From NCBI RefSeq assembly GCF_001277215.2, contig NZ_CP013940.1:3038001-3102000 (forward strand): 64,000 nucleotides of DNA, given 5' to 3'. The stretch is from Cronobacter malonaticus LMG 23826 (lineage in GTDB: Bacteria > Pseudomonadota > Gammaproteobacteria > Enterobacterales > Enterobacteriaceae). Position 1 is the first letter of the stretch, and every line of letters starts with the position of its first letter. The position numbers and the translations under genes were made by a program. The notes beneath the pieces were generated by a model that saw only the letters and a program-made list of their open reading frames with translations, did no database searches and was not told the origin of the DNA. Positions 20,046-32,014 of this stretch are shown piece by piece.

Positions 20046-20566
20046 TAAATCAGGCCGATGGGCCAGTGATGGCCAATCCAGTAGAGAAGCCCCGCCGAGA
20101 TAATCCCCGCCACGATATCATCCACCATGATCCCCATGCCGCCGTGAACGTTACGGTCAAACCAGCGGATAGGCCAGGGCTTCCACATATCGAAAATACG
20201 GAAAATCACAAACCCGGCGGCGACCCACTGCCAGTCATTCGTCGGCAGCGCCATCAGCGTTATCCACATGCCGATAAACTCATCCCAGACGATACTGCCG
20301 TGGTCATGCACGCCCATATCTTTGGCGGTCTGATGACAGAGATAGACGCCAAGGCTGATGCCAAACATCACCACCAGCGAGTAGAGCTGCCAGGGTAAAA
20401 AAGTCATCAGATACCAGAACGGGATCGCCGCAAGCGACCCCATCGTGCCCGGCACCCACGGGCTTAAGCCGCTGCCAAACCCGGTGGCGAGCAGATGCCA
20501 CGGATTGCGTAAATTCAGCCGGCTTTTGGCGACATCTTTATTAAATGTGCGTTTCGAAGTGGTCAT
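20045..20566 (-). CDS. pgpA: Phosphatidylglycerophosphatase A
   Basis: PgpA removes phosphate from phosphatidylglycerophosphate to give phosphatidylglycerol in the inner membrane. The 173-residue product carries the conserved acidic motif [10 protein letters not shown] and hydrophobic segments, and ends in a second conserved loop [10 protein letters not shown]. Its first 26 bases overlap the end of thiL in another frame, so it is the last gene of the nusB-thiL-pgpA group. Confidence 0.96.
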   Translation of the reverse strand: MTTSKRTFNKDVAKSRLNLRNPWHLLATGFGSGLSPWVPGTMGSLAAIPFWYLMTFLPWQLYSLVVMFGISLGVYLCHQTAKDMGVHDHGSIVWDEFIGMWITLMALPTNDWQWVAAGFVIFRIFDMWKPWPIRWFDRNVHGGMGIMVDDIVAGIISAGLLYWIGHHWPIGLI

Positions 20567-21521
20567 ATCCTTTCCAGTCGAGCGTTACCGGCGCGCCATC
20601 GCGTAAAAATACCATCCCTTCCGCCGCCGTGGTGAGCTGGCCGATGCAGGTCACAGGCACGCCAAGATGGTTAACCGCGACTTCCAGCGCGCCACGATTG
20701 ATCTCCGACACCGTAAAACAGAGCTCATAATCTTCACCGCCCGACAGCGCCCAGCGCAGCGCCTGCTCCGGATCAACGTGGTGGGAGAGCGCGTCGGAGT
20801 ATGGCAGCTCGTTAAGCTCAATACGCGCGCCGCAGTCGCTCGCCTTCAGAATATGCCCGAGATCGGAAATCAGCCCGTCGGAGAGATCGATAGCGGCGCT
20901 GGCCAGCCCACGCAATGCCTGGCCGTGCAGCACGCGCGGCGTCGGGCGCAGATGGCGCTTCACCAGATAGCCTGCGTCGCTGGCATCTTCGACGTGAAGC
21001 CGCTTTTGCAAAATCGCGAGCCCGGCTGCGCTGTCGCCCGGCGTGCCGGTGATATACACCCAGTCGCCAGGCCGCGCGCCAGAGCGCTTCAGCGCCCGTC
21101 CGGCGGGAACAAAGCCGTGAATGCCGAGCGTCATAGAAAGCGGGCCGCGGGTGGTGTCGCCGCCGATAAGCTGCATATCGTAGTAGTTGAGCTGTTCAAA
21201 GAGGCTGTCGCTGAACGCTTCAAGCCAGGGTTCGTTCACCTCCGGCAGGGTCAGCGCCAGCGTCAGCCATGCCGGATCGGCGCCCATCGCCGCCAGATCG
21301 CTGACATTCACCGCCAGCGCCTTGTAGCCGAGATCGCGCGGATCGATATCCGGTAAAAAGTGAATGCCCGACACCAGCGTGTCGGTGCTGATAGCCAGGG
21401 TTTGCTTCTCCGGCACGGTTAATAGCGCGCAGTCGTCGCCAATGCCGGTCTCGACATCAAGACGAGAGCTTCTGACCCGATCGAAGTAACGTGCAATCAG
21501 GGAAAACTCGCCGCATGACAT
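20541..21521 (-). CDS. thiL: Thiamine-monophosphate kinase
   Basis: ThiL phosphorylates thiamine monophosphate to the active cofactor thiamine diphosphate, needed for example by Dxs in this window. It belongs to the PurM/ThiL ATP-binding fold: GIGDDCA near 27-32, STDTLVSG, and GGDTTRGPL in the middle. The start at 21521 ([12 protein letters not shown]) gives 326 residues and matches E. coli; a longer in-frame start adds 35 residues that are not family-like. It overlaps pgpA by 26 bases. A hairpin lies between it and nusB. Confidence 0.96.
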   Translation of the reverse strand: MSCGEFSLIARYFDRVRSSRLDVETGIGDDCALLTVPEKQTLAISTDTLVSGIHFLPDIDPRDLGYKALAVNVSDLAAMGADPAWLTLALTLPEVNEPWLEAFSDSLFEQLNYYDMQLIGGDTTRGPLSMTLGIHGFVPAGRALKRSGARPGDWVYITGTPGDSAAGLAILQKRLHVEDASDAGYLVKRHLRPTPRVLHGQALRGLASAAIDLSDGLISDLGHILKASDCGARIELNELPYSDALSHHVDPEQALRWALSGGEDYELCFTVSEINRGALEVAVNHLGVPVTCIGQLTTAAEGMVFLRDGAPVTLDWKGYDHFETHI

Positions 21522-21553
21522 AAGGTTACGCCTCAACAGATGAGAAGAAGAAA

Positions 21554-21571
21554 AGGCCGGGATCCCGGCCT
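21554..21571 (-). terminator. Terminator or attenuator between nusB and thiL
   Basis: An 18-base perfect palindrome, AGGCCGGGATCCCGGCCT, is followed on the minus strand by TTTTCTTCTTCT. The tight loop and mixed T-tract suggest partial termination rather than a full stop. Confidence 0.6.
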
Positions 21572-21708
21572 CAGACAGCAGACGAAGAACCGCAGGTTTC
21601 TTCGTATTGATGACCATAGTAGACAATCGCCAGCTTTTTGCCCGCCTGAAGCACAGAACGGTAAAAGAAAACGAGCGTCAGGTCTCGCCTGCCGGTGGCA
21701 GGCGGCGA

Positions 21709-22128
21709 TTACTTTTTGTTAGGGCGGATGTGCGGCGCGGCTTTATCAAGCACGCCGTTGACGAACTTGTGGCTGTCTTCAGCGCCGAAGACTTTCGCCA
21801 GCTCAATCGCTTCGTTGATGGCCACTTTGTATGGCACATCGTCGCGTTTTGAGAGTTCGAACAGCGCGATGCGCAGCACTGCTTTCTCCACCTGCCCCAG
21901 CTCTTCGAGCTGACGGGACAGGTACGGCTTCATCAGGCCGTCGAGATAGCCGCTGTTGGTCGCCACCCCGGAGAGCAGTTCGCGGAAATACATTACGTCC
22001 ACATCTTTGACATCCTGTTCCGCCAGGAACTGGTATTCAACATCGGCGATGTCATTGTGGGACAACTGCCAGGAGTAAAGCGCCTGGACGGCACACTCAC
22101 GGGCGCGGCGACGAGCAGCAGGTTTCAC
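21709..22128 (-). CDS. nusB: Transcription antitermination factor NusB
   Basis: NusB binds boxA RNA with NusE (ribosomal protein S10) and supports antitermination on rRNA operons. The product is an all-helical protein of 139 residues, the E. coli length, beginning with the RNA-binding Arg-rich segment [11 protein letters not shown]. The start codon is GTG (22126-22128), preceded by AAGGGG. It follows ribE by 21 bases and precedes thiL, separated by a hairpin at 21554-21571. Confidence 0.96.
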   Translation of the reverse strand: MKPAARRRARECAVQALYSWQLSHNDIADVEYQFLAEQDVKDVDVMYFRELLSGVATNSGYLDGLMKPYLSRQLEELGQVEKAVLRIALFELSKRDDVPYKVAINEAIELAKVFGAEDSHKFVNGVLDKAAPHIRPNKK

Positions 22129-22149
22129 GGAATTCCCCTTACAAAAAAA

Positions 22150-22620
22150 TCAGGCCTGGATAGCCTTCAGGACATTAATCATTTCAAGCGCGGTCAGCGC
22201 CGCTTCGGCGCCCTTGTTCCCGGCTTTTGTGCCAGCGCGTTCGATGGCTTGTTCAATACTTTCAGTGGTGAGTACGCCAAAAGCTACCGGAATTTCGCTG
22301 TGCTGCGCCACGTGGGCCAGACCGTTGCTGGCGCCGCCGGCAACATATTCGAAATGCGCGGTGCCGCCGCGAATCACCGTACCGAGCGCAATCACCGCGT
22401 CATATTTTGCGGTTTTCGCCAGTGCCTGAGCCGCCAGCGGCAGCTCGTAAGCGCCCGGCACCCACACGACGGTGATATTTTCATCTTTTACCTGACCAAT
22501 GCGTTTCAGGGCGTCGATAGCGCCTTCCAGCAGACTGTCGTTGATGAAGTTGTTGAAACGCGCAATGGCGATGGCGACGCGAGCGTCCGGGGCAGCAACG
22601 GTAGCTTCAATAATGTTCAT
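22150..22620 (-). CDS. ribE: 6,7-dimethyl-8-ribityllumazine synthase
   Basis: This enzyme (also called RibH) condenses the RibD product with dihydroxybutanone phosphate to form the riboflavin precursor lumazine, and usually assembles into a 60-subunit shell. Conserved motifs include ARFN(N)FIN near residue 20, VPGAYELP and [14 protein letters not shown]. The product has 156 residues, as in E. coli. It lies between ribD and nusB, with an 87-base leader containing a GC hairpin. Confidence 0.97.
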   Translation of the reverse strand: MNIIEATVAAPDARVAIAIARFNNFINDSLLEGAIDALKRIGQVKDENITVVWVPGAYELPLAAQALAKTAKYDAVIALGTVIRGGTAHFEYVAGGASNGLAHVAQHSEIPVAFGVLTTESIEQAIERAGTKAGNKGAEAALTALEMINVLKAIQA

Positions 22621-22642
22621 ACTCTTACCTTAGGGTTATGTA

Positions 22643-22675
22643 GCCCCCGCAGGGGGGCGGATTTTATCATACTCT
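22643..22675 (-). promoter_or_regulatory. Candidate ribE promoter element and leader hairpin
   Basis: On the minus strand a TATGATAAAAT-like -10 (about 22665-22673) is followed by GCCCCC/GGGGGC (22643-22658) and then the ribE start. The hairpin has no T-tract after it. No FMN riboswitch is recognisable. Confidence 0.35.
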
Positions 22676-22707
22676 TTCGCGCACTGCTTACGTTTTACGT
22701 CCCGCCG

Positions 22708-23811
22708 TCAGGCGAGCGTCAGGCGCAGGCGCAAATCGGGGCCTACCTGAACGGCGTCGCGAAATTCCAGACGCGGCGCGTCGGCGAGCCGCTCAAGACC
22801 TGGCAAGGCGAACAGCCCGCGGGCCTCGCTGCCGAGCAGTTTCGGCGCCATATAAACAATCAGCTCATCTACCAGCCCCGCCTGAAGCAGCGCGCCGGCG
22901 AGCTGCGGGCCCGCTTCAACCCACAGGCTGTTCACCTGGCGTTTGCCGAGCTGCATCATAAGCAACACCAGATCGAGCTTGCCGTTATGCACGGGCGTCG
23001 GCAGTTGTTCGACACCCTCTGGCCAGACGGTGTCGTCCGGGCAGGCGCGGGCAAGCCACGTCTCGCCGGGCTGATTGACAATCTTGTGCGCGGGCGTCAC
23101 CTGATTCTGGCGGTCGAGCACGATCCGCAGCGGCTGGCGCAGGTTTTCACGTGGATAAACCGCCTGCGTCTCTTCGCCGAGCTCATCCCAGCGCACGGTC
23201 ATTGACGGATCGTCGGCCAGCACCGTGGCGCTGGTAGTGAGGATAGCATGGCTTTCGGCGCGCAGACGCTGCACGTCGCGACGCGCCTGCGGCGAGGTTA
23301 TCCACTGGCTTTCGCCGCTCGCCATCGCCGTGCGGCCGTCAAGCGACGCGCCGAGCTTGAGCTGAATAAACGGAAAACCGGTGCGCATACGCTTGAGAAA
23401 GCCTTTATTAAGCGCTTCGGCCTCGCTCATCATCAGGCCATGACTGACCTCAATGCCCGCCTGCTGAAGACGGTACAGGCCCCGGCCCGCCACCTGCGGG
23501 TTCGGGTCCTGCATTGCCGCGACAACGCGCGCGACGCCCGCGTTAATCAGCGCATCGCAGCACGGCGGCGTGCGTCCGTGGTGGCTACAGGGTTCAAGCG
23601 TGACATACGCGGTAGCACCGCGCGCCTTGTCGCCCGCCATGCGCAGCGCATGCACTTCGGCATGCGGCTCGCCGGCGCGCAGATGAAAGCCTTCGCCGAC
23701 GATTACGCCATCTTTAACAATCACGCAGCCCACGCGCGGATTCGGATGCGTGGTAAAACGTCCCTGGCCCGCGAGCTTAAGCGCGCGCGCCATGTAAAAT
23801 TCGTCAGACAT
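22708..23811 (-). CDS. ribD: Bifunctional riboflavin deaminase/reductase RibD
   Basis: RibD carries out the second and third steps of riboflavin synthesis: deamination of the pyrimidine and reduction of the ribosyl side chain. The N-terminal deaminase domain has the zinc ligands His50 (HAEVHAL), Cys75 and Cys84 (PCSHHGRTPPC) and the catalytic Glu52. The C-terminal reductase domain starts near residue 145 (LKLGASLDGRTA). The product has 367 residues, the family length. The start lies three bases after the nrdR stop, so the two are cotranscribed. Confidence 0.97.
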   Translation of the reverse strand: MSDEFYMARALKLAGQGRFTTHPNPRVGCVIVKDGVIVGEGFHLRAGEPHAEVHALRMAGDKARGATAYVTLEPCSHHGRTPPCCDALINAGVARVVAAMQDPNPQVAGRGLYRLQQAGIEVSHGLMMSEAEALNKGFLKRMRTGFPFIQLKLGASLDGRTAMASGESQWITSPQARRDVQRLRAESHAILTTSATVLADDPSMTVRWDELGEETQAVYPRENLRQPLRIVLDRQNQVTPAHKIVNQPGETWLARACPDDTVWPEGVEQLPTPVHNGKLDLVLLMMQLGKRQVNSLWVEAGPQLAGALLQAGLVDELIVYMAPKLLGSEARGLFALPGLERLADAPRLEFRDAVQVGPDLRLRLTLA

Positions 23812-23814
23812 CGG

Positions 23815-24285
<471 letters not shown>

Positions 24286-24418
24286 TTAACTGAACAACAG
24301 TTTACCCTGAACTGGCGGGACTACAAAGACGCAACCTTTTTGAGACAAAGGCGCTATGCCGGATGCCCCGTTACGCTCTACCATAAAAAGACCGCCACTC
24401 TTTCAGGAAAAGCGAACA

Positions 24419-24979
24419 ATGACAACACGTTATCTGAAATGGTCTATCGTCGCCAGCGCACTGGCCTTAAGCGCCTGCGCCCCGCAGAGCGAAGTACGCC
24501 AGATGCACCAGAATGTCAGCACGCTCAATCAGGAGATGACGAAGCTCAAGCAGGAGACTGTCAAAATCACGCAGCAGAACGCGCTGAATGTGAAATCGAA
24601 AAGCGGCGTCTACCTGCTGCCGTGCTCTAACACGCCCGCTCGCTTAAGCAGCCAGCTCGGTATGCTGAAAATGTCGCTGCGCAACGTCACGGCGGGCGCG
24701 AACGGCACACAGGCGACGCTGTTTATCCAGAGCGAATCCAGTGAGGCGCTGCCCGCCTTTACCGGCACCGTCGAATGGGGCCAGTTACAGGGCACCACCG
24801 AAAATTACCGGGAAGTGAACGTGCAGAACCAGCCGTTCAGCGCACCTGCCAGCACGCTGGCGCCGAGTGATGTTTCCATTCCCCTGACGCTGACCGGCAT
24901 CACGCCAGAACAGCTGGGCTTTATCCGCGTGCATGATATCCAGCCGCTTATCGCCGGTGACGCCGTCGTCGCGCCCTGA
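24419..24979 (+). CDS. yajI: YajI family lipoprotein (DUF3251)
   Basis: This is a 186-residue lipoprotein of unknown function with a signal peptide ending in LSAC (Cys20), followed by a short coiled-coil-like stretch (about 25-55, QMHQNVSTLNQEM). It resembles E. coli YajI, for example in NVQNQPFSAPAS and GFIRVHDIQP. The start at 24419 puts the signal peptide at the N-terminus; an in-frame start 63 bases earlier adds a non-signal segment and is rejected. It is divergent from nrdR. Confidence 0.92.
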   Translation: MTTRYLKWSIVASALALSACAPQSEVRQMHQNVSTLNQEMTKLKQETVKITQQNALNVKSKSGVYLLPCSNTPARLSSQLGMLKMSLRNVTAGANGTQATLFIQSESSEALPAFTGTVEWGQLQGTTENYREVNVQNQPFSAPASTLAPSDVSIPLTLTGITPEQLGFIRVHDIQPLIAGDAVVAP

Positions 24980-25319
24980 GTGCCTCAGCATCTGTGGCGC
25001 GGAGTTTGTTACATTCGCGCCGCTCGCTTTTCTTGCTTTTCTCGCGCCGTAAATTCCTCATCTATTCCCTGCCGCTTCGCAAAAATGGTGTAACAGGAGT
25101 TGGCTTAGTTCCCTTATGCCGCTAGAATCCGCGTTCCGATGTACGCAAACGCGAACGCAATCGATTACGTACATGACAAGAATGTGAAACGCCACATATT
25201 TTTGTGAGGCTGGATACTTATAATAGGCAGCACAATTTATGCGGCGGCGGTTTAACCGCGTTGCGCGAAAGCATTACTCCACCCAGAAATGGGGATTTCC
25301 TGAAAACAGTGGCTCTATT
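24980..25319 (+). other. yajI-tsx intergenic region with tsx control signals
   Basis: These 340 bases hold no supported gene. The half next to tsx carries a CRP-like site and a perfect -10 (annotated separately), plus GCAA-rich octamers near 25146-25162 that could be CytR contacts. The half next to yajI shows nothing recognisable. Confidence 0.6.
25183..25224 (+). promoter_or_regulatory. tsx promoter with class II CRP site
   Basis: A perfect TATAAT lies at 25219-25224, predicting a start near 25231. TGTGA (25183-25187) with a weaker right half gives a CRP-like site centred at 25190.5, which is at about -40.5, the position known for CRP at the cAMP-dependent tsx promoter of E. coli. Confidence 0.7.
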
Positions 25320-26198
25320 ATGAAAAAAATTGTTTTAGCTGCCGGTGCAGCCCTGGCGCTCTCCACCTCTTTTACTGCCGGCGCGGCAGAAACCAGCAAT
25401 AGTGAGTTTGTTTCCGACTGGTGGCACCAGAGCGTAAACGTGGTGGGCAGCTACCACACACGCTTCGGACCGACCATCCGCAACGATACCTATCTGGAAT
25501 ATGAAGCGTTCGCCAAAAAAGACTGGTTTGATTTCTACGGCTACGCGGACGCCCCGGTCTTCTTCGGTGGTAACTCCGATGCTAAAGGGATCTGGAACCA
25601 CGGTTCCCCGCTGTTTGTGGAAATCGAACCGCGTTTCTCTATCGATAAGCTGACCGGCACCAGCCTGGCGTTCGGCCCGTTCAAAGAGTGGTATTTCGCG
25701 AATAACTATATCTACGATATGGGCCGCAACGCTTCTGGCCGTCAGAGCACCTGGTATATGGGTCTTGGTACCGATATCGACACCGGCCTGCCGATGAGCC
25801 TCTCCCTGAACGTTTATGCCAAATACCAGTGGCAGAACTACGGTGCAGAAAACCAGAACGAGTGGGACGGCTACCGCTTTAAAGTGAAATACTTCGTGCC
25901 GATCACCCAGCTGTGGGGCGGCAACCTGAGCTATATCGGTTTTACCAACTTTGACTGGGGTTCAGACCTCGGTGATAAAGGCGGTTATGCGCTCAATGGC
26001 GTGAAAGCCCGCACTAACGATTCCATCGCCTCCAGCCATATTCTGGCGCTGAATTACGATCACTGGCACTACTCCGTGGTCGCGCGTTACTGGCACAACG
26101 GCGGTCAGTGGAACGATGATGCGCAATTAGCCTTCACTAACTACAACACCCGCACTACGGGCTGGGGTGGTTACCTGGTGGTAGGTTACAACTTCTAA
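25320..26198 (+). CDS. tsx: Nucleoside-specific outer-membrane channel Tsx
   Basis: Tsx is a 12-stranded outer-membrane beta-barrel that passes nucleosides and deoxynucleosides; in E. coli it is also the receptor for phage T6 and colicin K. The signal peptide (22 residues, cleaved at AGA-AET) and aromatic-rich strands ending in Phe (VVGYNF) are visible. The product has 292 residues. The start at 25320 gives a proper signal peptide; the longer in-frame start does not. The ribosome site is weak. Loops that face outward (about residues 205-220 and near the C-terminus) differ most from E. coli, as expected for phage contacts. Confidence 0.96.
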   Translation: MKKIVLAAGAALALSTSFTAGAAETSNSEFVSDWWHQSVNVVGSYHTRFGPTIRNDTYLEYEAFAKKDWFDFYGYADAPVFFGGNSDAKGIWNHGSPLFVEIEPRFSIDKLTGTSLAFGPFKEWYFANNYIYDMGRNASGRQSTWYMGLGTDIDTGLPMSLSLNVYAKYQWQNYGAENQNEWDGYRFKVKYFVPITQLWGGNLSYIGFTNFDWGSDLGDKGGYALNGVKARTNDSIASSHILALNYDHWHYSVVARYWHNGGQWNDDAQLAFTNYNTRTTGWGGYLVVGYNF

Positions 26199-26220
26199 GC
26201 CTTACCCCGCTGAACCTGTG

Positions 26221-26248
26221 AAAAAGCCAGCGTCTGCTGGCTTTTTTT
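26221..26248 (+). terminator. Rho-independent terminator after tsx
   Basis: GCCAGC (26226-26231) pairs with GCTGGC (26236-26241) around GTCT, followed by seven T. Confidence 0.92.
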
Positions 26249-26333
26249 ATGGGCGTTGATTATCACGCCCTGCTGTTAGCCGCCACAGATATACGTTCAT
26301 CGCCTTTTCTTTTTTCTCACCTATTCATATCAA

Positions 26334-26369
26334 GGCGAAAAAAAACCGCAGGCCTGACCCTGCGGTTTT
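26334..26369 (-). terminator. Rho-independent terminator after secF
   Basis: AAAACCGCAGG (26342-26352) pairs with CCTGCGGTTTT (26359-26369). On the minus strand the stem is followed by a run of eight T. K-12 has yajD between tsx and secF; here only the two terminators remain. Confidence 0.9.
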
Positions 26370-26394
26370 ATTAACGTAAAACGCTGCTGCGCGA

Positions 26395-27366
26395 TTACGG
26401 CAGAAGAGACGGTTGATCCGCGCCCTCTTTTTCCACCTTCTGCTGCAACAGGTGTTCACGCTTCATGCCAAGCTTCAGCGCCAGAGCGGAAGCGACATAA
26501 ATGGACGACGCCGTACCGATAGAGACACCGATAAGCATGGTCAGCGAGAAGCCCTGCAGCATCGCGCCGCCGAACAGATAAAGCATCAGGATCACGACAA
26601 GCGTTGTACCGGATGTGATTAACGTCCTTTGCAGCGTCTGGGTCAGCGACACGTTAAAGATTTCGTAAGGCGTTCCGCGACGGATCTTGCGGAAGTTCTC
26701 ACGAATACGGTCAGAAACCACGATGCTGTCGTTGAGCGAGTAACCAATAACCGACATCAGCGAGGCGATGATGGTCAGGTCAATCTCAATCTGGAACAGC
26801 GACAGCACGCCCATGGTGATAATGACGTCGTGCGCCAGCGCGATAACCACACCGGCCGCCAGACGCCACTCAAAGCGGAACCCGACGTAAACCAGAATGG
26901 AGAGCAGCGCGACCAGCAACGCCATCGCGCCCGCCTGGGCGAGGTCAGCGCCTACGCTCGGGCCGACAAACTCGATACGTTTTACCGCCGCGTTCTGGCC
27001 GGTGGCCTGGTTAATGACGTTCACCACTTTGGTGCCAAGTGCCTGACCGCCGGTTTCACCCTGGGCAGGCGGCATACGGACCATGATGTCGCGGCTGCTG
27101 CCGAAGTTCTGCAGCAGCGGCTCTTCAAAGCCCGCTTTTACCAGCGACTCGCGCATTACATCCAGATCCGCCGGTTTTTCCAGGCCAATCTCGATAACCG
27201 TACCGCCGGTAAAATCGAGACCCCAGTTAAACCCGCGTACGCCCATCACCACGATAGAGGCGACAAGCAGCAGGCCGGAAATGGCGAAGGCCCAGTAGTC
27301 CCAGCGCATAAAGTCATAGACTTTGCGGCCGTGGTTCAATTGTTCAACAGTATATTCCTGTGCCAC
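26395..27366 (-). CDS. secF: Protein translocase subunit SecF
   Basis: SecF pairs with SecD in the inner membrane and uses the proton gradient to pull preproteins out of SecYEG on the periplasmic side. The 323-residue product has six membrane helices with a periplasmic domain between the first two, and the RND-type signatures [12 protein letters not shown] and a later [15 protein letters not shown]. It lies ten bases after secD, at the end of the yajC-secD-secF group. Confidence 0.97.
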   Translation of the reverse strand: MAQEYTVEQLNHGRKVYDFMRWDYWAFAISGLLLVASIVVMGVRGFNWGLDFTGGTVIEIGLEKPADLDVMRESLVKAGFEEPLLQNFGSSRDIMVRMPPAQGETGGQALGTKVVNVINQATGQNAAVKRIEFVGPSVGADLAQAGAMALLVALLSILVYVGFRFEWRLAAGVVIALAHDVIITMGVLSLFQIEIDLTIIASLMSVIGYSLNDSIVVSDRIRENFRKIRRGTPYEIFNVSLTQTLQRTLITSGTTLVVILMLYLFGGAMLQGFSLTMLIGVSIGTASSIYVASALALKLGMKREHLLQQKVEKEGADQPSLLP

Positions 27367-27376
27367 AACGCACTCC

Positions 27377-29224
27377 TCAGATAGACAGCTTGTTGATGCG
27401 TTTGCCGCCGTACAACAGGTTCACAATGGCACGGGTACCGACAATAGCGGTGAACATGGAGGTCGCCACGCCGATACCGGTCGTGATAGCAAACCCTTTA
27501 ATCGCGCCGGTTCCCACTGCGTACAGGATGATGACCTTAATCAGCGTCGTGACGTTGGCGTCGAAAATCGAGCTGAACGCCCCGCGATAACCTTCGTCAA
27601 TCGCCTGCTGCACCGAACGGCCGTTGCTGAGCTCTTCTTTGATACGCTCGTTTATCAGCACGTTCGCATCCACCGCGACCGCAAGGGTTAACACGATCCC
27701 CGCGATACCCGGCATGGTGAGCGTCGCGCCCGGCAGCAGCGACATAATGCCGACGATCAGCACCAGGTTCGCCAGCAGCGCCGTAGTGGCGATAAGACCG
27801 AACTTCTTATAAAACAGGATCATAAACAGAATGGAGACCGCGAGGCCCGCCAGACACGCTTCCAGACCCTGAGTGATGTTCTGCATACCCAGCGTCGGGC
27901 CGATGGTGCGCTCTTCCACAATCTGAATCGGCGCAATCAGCGCGCCCGCACGCAGCAGCAGCGAAAGCTGACGCGCTTCGTTCGGGTTATCGATGCCGGT
28001 AATCACAAAGTTCTGACCAAGACGCGCCTGAATCGTCGCGACGTTAATCACTTCTTCCTGTTTTACCAGGATGCTGCGGCCGTTGGCGTCTTTCTTACCG
28101 CTGTCCTTATATTCCACAAAGAGCGTCGCCATCGGTTTATGGATGTTGTCTTTGGTGAAATTGGACATGATATTGCCGCCCGAGCTATCGAGCGAAATAT
28201 TTACCTGCGGCATGTTGTACTGGTCAACGCCGGAGGTGGAATCGGTAATATGGTCACCGGTCAGGATAACGCGTTTGTACAGCACAACCGGCTGGCCTTC
28301 ACGAGTCATCTTCACTTCAGAATCGCCTGGAACACGGCCTGTTGCGGCGGCTGAACGGTCAACAGAACTGTTAACCAGACGGAATTCCAGCGTCGCGGTC
28401 GCGCCGAGGATTTCTTTCGCGCGAGCGGTATCCTGAATACCCGGCAGCTCGACCACGATGCGGTCAGCGCCCTGACGCTGCACCAGCGGCTCGGCAACGC
28501 CCAGCTGGTTCACGCGGTTACGCAGGATATTGATGTTCTGCTGAACGGCATATTCACGCGCTTCGCGCAGACGCTCATCAGACATCACCGCGCGCAGGCT
28601 GTTATCGCCCTGGCTTGAGATAACCATGTCGCGGTGGCGGCTCGTCAGATAAGAGACCGCGGCGTCACGAATATCGCTGTCACGGAACTGAATCGTCACG
28701 CCGTAGTTATCGGCTTTACGCACGTTCGTCCAGCTCAGCCCTTTCTCGCGCAGATCGCTGCGCAGGCTGTCCATATTCTGTTCCTGGAGCTTACCAAGCG
28801 CGGTGTCCATATCCACTTCCATCAGGAAGTGAACGCCGCCGCGCAGGTCGAGACCCAGCTTCATCGGTTCGGCGGAAATAGCGGTAAGCCAGCGTGGGGT
28901 GGCAGGCGCGAGGTTAAGCGCAACGACGAATTGATCGCCCATCGTGCTCATCAGCGCTTCACGAGCGCGCAGCTGAGTATCGGTGGAGTCAAAGCGCGCG
29001 AGAATTGCGCCCTCTTCCAGAGCCACAGATTTCGCGGAAATTTTTTCTTTTTGTAACGTATTCTGGACCTGGATCAGCGTTTGCTCACTGGCGGCGACGC
29101 CGCGCGCGCCAGTGATTTGAACAGCCGGATCCTCACCATACAGGTTGGGAAGTGCATAAAGCAGGCCGACGATAAGCACGGCGACCAGCATGAGGTACTT
29201 CCACAAAGGATAACGGTTTAACAC
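27377..29224 (-). CDS. secD: Protein translocase subunit SecD
   Basis: SecD is the larger partner of SecF. The 615-residue product (E. coli length) has an N-terminal membrane helix, a large periplasmic P1 domain including [16 protein letters not shown], and five helices at the C-terminus with [15 protein letters not shown]. The start codon is GTG (29222-29224), as in E. coli, preceded by AAAGGGA. It follows yajC by 27 bases. Confidence 0.97.
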   Translation of the reverse strand: MLNRYPLWKYLMLVAVLIVGLLYALPNLYGEDPAVQITGARGVAASEQTLIQVQNTLQKEKISAKSVALEEGAILARFDSTDTQLRAREALMSTMGDQFVVALNLAPATPRWLTAISAEPMKLGLDLRGGVHFLMEVDMDTALGKLQEQNMDSLRSDLREKGLSWTNVRKADNYGVTIQFRDSDIRDAAVSYLTSRHRDMVISSQGDNSLRAVMSDERLREAREYAVQQNINILRNRVNQLGVAEPLVQRQGADRIVVELPGIQDTARAKEILGATATLEFRLVNSSVDRSAAATGRVPGDSEVKMTREGQPVVLYKRVILTGDHITDSTSGVDQYNMPQVNISLDSSGGNIMSNFTKDNIHKPMATLFVEYKDSGKKDANGRSILVKQEEVINVATIQARLGQNFVITGIDNPNEARQLSLLLRAGALIAPIQIVEERTIGPTLGMQNITQGLEACLAGLAVSILFMILFYKKFGLIATTALLANLVLIVGIMSLLPGATLTMPGIAGIVLTLAVAVDANVLINERIKEELSNGRSVQQAIDEGYRGAFSSIFDANVTTLIKVIILYAVGTGAIKGFAITTGIGVATSMFTAIVGTRAIVNLLYGGKRINKLSI

Positions 29225-29251
29225 GGCAGTTCCCTTTGGGAAAACAATGGA

Positions 29252-29584
29252 TTACAGCGCCTTCATGGTGCCTTTCGGCAGGACGGCTGCGACGAAGTCA
29301 CGCTTGATAACCACTTCGGTGGTGTCGTTCAGGGCGATAGCAATGTAGCCGTTTTCCGCTACTTTGGTCACGCGCCCCACCAGACCACCGTTAGTGAGCA
29401 CTTCATCCCCTTTGGCGATGGAGCTCATCAGGTTTTTATGCTCTTTAGCGCGCTTCTGCTGCGGACGCAGGATCATGAAATAGAAAATCAGACCAAACAC
29501 GACCAGCATCAGGATCAGAGACATCGGGCTGCCCTGCGCCGGCGCACCACCAGCGGCTACCGCGTCAGAAATAGAAAAGCTCAT
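29252..29584 (-). CDS. yajC: Preprotein translocase subunit YajC
   Basis: YajC is a small inner-membrane protein that copurifies with SecDF and YidC. The 110-residue product has a single membrane helix (about 20-42) followed by a basic stretch (RPQQKRAKEHK) and a small cytoplasmic domain. It lies 21 bases after tgt, in the usual order queA-tgt-yajC-secD-secF. Confidence 0.96.
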   Translation of the reverse strand: MSFSISDAVAAGGAPAQGSPMSLILMLVVFGLIFYFMILRPQQKRAKEHKNLMSSIAKGDEVLTNGGLVGRVTKVAENGYIAIALNDTTEVVIKRDFVAAVLPKGTMKAL

Positions 29585-29605
29585 TCAAATTCCCTCATTA
29601 TTAAA

Positions 29606-30766
<1,161 letters not shown>

Positions 30767-30779
30767 TTAATGTTACAGA

Positions 30780-30821
30780 GTGAGGGTGCCCCTCACCCCG
30801 GCCCTCTCCCGTTAAGGAGAG
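30780..30821. repeat. Short double-hairpin repeat-like element between tgt and queA
   Basis: Two small stems lie side by side: GTGAGG (30780-30785) with CCTCAC (30791-30796), and CTCTCC (30804-30809) with GGAGAG (30816-30821). The core CCCTCACCCCGGCCCTCTCCC type resembles a palindromic unit dispersed in many enterobacterial and pseudomonad genomes. Only one copy is in this window, so the repeat status is from memory of the motif. Confidence 0.5.
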
Positions 30822-30842
30822 AGAAAAGCGGCAAGCGCCCGG

Positions 30843-31913
30843 TTATTCGCCCGGGCGCTCGTTAATGGCCTGCGGATTGTACGTGATATACATCGCATCG
30901 CCGTAACTAAAAAAGCGATACTCCGCTTTTACCGCTTCGCGGTAGGCGTTCATGGTGTGCTTATAGCCTGCGAACGCAGACACCAGCATGATGAGCGTCG
31001 ATTCCGGCAGGTGGAAGTTGGTCACCAGCGCGTCGATCACTTTGTACTGATAGCCCGGATAGATAAAAATCTGGGTGTCGCCGAAAAACGGCGCGATAAG
31101 CGCGTCTTGCACTGCCTGCGCGGCGCTCTCAAGCGATCGCACCGATGTCGTGCCCACGGCGACGACTTTATTGCCGCGCGCTTTCGCGGCCAGCACCGCG
31201 TCGACCACCTCCTGCGGCACCTCGGCGTATTCAGAGTGCATCACGTGATCTTCGATGCTCTCAACGCGTACCGGCTGGAACGTCCCCGCGCCGACGTGTA
31301 GCGTGACAAACGCCATCTCAATGCCTTTCGCGCGCAGGCGCTCAAGCAGCGGCTCGTCAAAGTGCAGGCCCGCAGTCGGTGCCGCGACAGCGCCCGGTTT
31401 CTGGCTGTAGACGGTCTGATAAAGCTCGCGGTCAGCCTCTTCATCCGGGCGTTCAATGTACGGCGGCAGCGGCATATGGCCGATGCTGTTCAGAATATCC
31501 AGCACCGGGCGCTCGTCGTTAAACTGCACTTCGAACAGCGCGTCGTGGCGCGCGGTCATCGTGGCGTTTACGCTTTCATCATCGCCCAGCAGAAGTTCCG
31601 CGCCCGGCTTCGGCGCTTTCGACGCGCGGATATGGGCCAGCACACGATGGTCGTCGAGCATACGCTCCACCAGCACTTCAATTTTGCCGCCGCTCGCCTT
31701 GCGGCCAAAGAGGCGCGCCGGGATCACGCGGGTATTGTTAAAGACCAGCAGATCGCCGGGGTTGAGCTTATCGAGCAAATCGGTGAAAGTGCCGTGCGTG
31801 AGATCTCCCGTCGGCCCGTCGAGCGACAGCAGGCGACAGGCGCTACGCTGGGCTTGCGGATAGTGAGCTATCAGGGATTCGGGTAATTCAAAGGAGAAAT
31901 CGGTCAAACGCAT
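30843..31913 (-). CDS. queA: S-adenosylmethionine:tRNA ribosyltransferase-isomerase
   Basis: QueA moves the ribosyl part of S-adenosylmethionine onto preQ1 in tRNA to make epoxyqueuosine, the step after Tgt. The product has 356 residues, as in E. coli. Conserved stretches include the N-terminal [25 protein letters not shown], and [13 protein letters not shown] in the centre. It precedes tgt by about 110 bases, a gap containing a repeat-like element. It is divergent from acpH. Confidence 0.97.
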   Translation of the reverse strand: MRLTDFSFELPESLIAHYPQAQRSACRLLSLDGPTGDLTHGTFTDLLDKLNPGDLLVFNNTRVIPARLFGRKASGGKIEVLVERMLDDHRVLAHIRASKAPKPGAELLLGDDESVNATMTARHDALFEVQFNDERPVLDILNSIGHMPLPPYIERPDEEADRELYQTVYSQKPGAVAAPTAGLHFDEPLLERLRAKGIEMAFVTLHVGAGTFQPVRVESIEDHVMHSEYAEVPQEVVDAVLAAKARGNKVVAVGTTSVRSLESAAQAVQDALIAPFFGDTQIFIYPGYQYKVIDALVTNFHLPESTLIMLVSAFAGYKHTMNAYREAVKAEYRFFSYGDAMYITYNPQAINERPGE

Positions 31914-32014
31914 GGCTGGAACTCTGACATAAAAAACAGGCGGCTAGTCTAGTGCCGGGGCGCGCTCCCTGCAACTGATAAGCCGCTTTATCTCTCTTTA
32001 AGGAAAGGATCGTT

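Noticed and set aside
22620..22708. FMN riboswitch in front of ribE
   Set aside because: The 87-base leader is too short and lacks the conserved RFN element; only a simple GC hairpin is present.
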